Source: Thiomargarita sp.
GTDB taxonomy: Bacteria; Pseudomonadota; Gammaproteobacteria; Beggiatoales; Beggiatoaceae
NCBI GenBank assembly: GCA_023144675.1
Contig: JAGLFE010000438.1
Location: 1-6,048, forward strand
Direction of reading: 5' to 3'
Length of the DNA stretch: 6,048 nt
The position numbers were made by a program, and so were the translations under genes. The notes beneath the pieces were generated by a model that was not told where the DNA came from, did no database searches, and saw nothing but the letters and a program-made list of their open reading frames with translations. Below, piece by piece: positions 6,041 to 6,048 of the stretch. Position 1 is the stretch's first letter, and the number at the start of each line of letters is the position of its first letter.

Positions 6041-6048
6041 GCAGATAT

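Overview
This is an AT-rich window (about one-third G+C by eye) with dense bacterial coding. It holds five protein genes in three transcription units and a repeat-filled gap. The protein set (AmmeMemoRadiSam A and B, a FieF-like cation diffusion facilitator with a long C-terminus, and a proteobacterial-type polyphosphate kinase 1) suggests a Gram-negative, low-GC gammaproteobacterium. A sulfur oxidiser of the Thiotrichales/Beggiatoaceae type is one possibility, but that rests on impression rather than on a marker gene.

Layout: 1-69 is an edge with no supportable gene. 70-1399 (minus) is a two-gene operon, amrB then amrA, overlapping by 23 bases. 1400-1682 is a very AT-rich divergent intergenic region with candidate promoters for both sides and one copy of a 20-bp dispersed repeat. 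1683-3570 (plus) is a second two-gene operon: a CDF metal transporter starting at TTG, and an uncharacterised 237-residue protein whose start overlaps the transporter's end by 17 bases. 3571-3861 is the gap between convergent genes. It consists almost entirely of repeats: two head-to-tail 124-bp units (3581-3828), each holding a minus-strand REP-like hairpin with a GTAG head, framed by further copies of the 20-bp motif. 3862-5979 (minus) is ppk1, followed by its AT-rich upstream region with a short GTAACT/AGTTAC palindrome near the right edge.

The genes do not form one obvious pathway. AmrA and AmrB are the AMMECR1-like and MEMO1-like members of a conserved three-part set whose radical SAM member is not in this window. 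The CDF transporter should export divalent metal (Zn/Fe type by its site residues). The protein coupled to it is the least understood gene here. PPK1 makes polyphosphate, which can bind metals, but no functional link to the transporter can be shown from sequence.

The most notable non-coding signal is a family of five copies of ATGCSAATTAAKARTYRAAA, one before the CDF gene and four in the convergent gap. They occur in both orientations, and one overlaps the stop codon of the uncharacterised gene. This looks like the ends of a small non-autonomous repeat element. No defence system, CRISPR array, RNA gene, transposase or phage gene was found.
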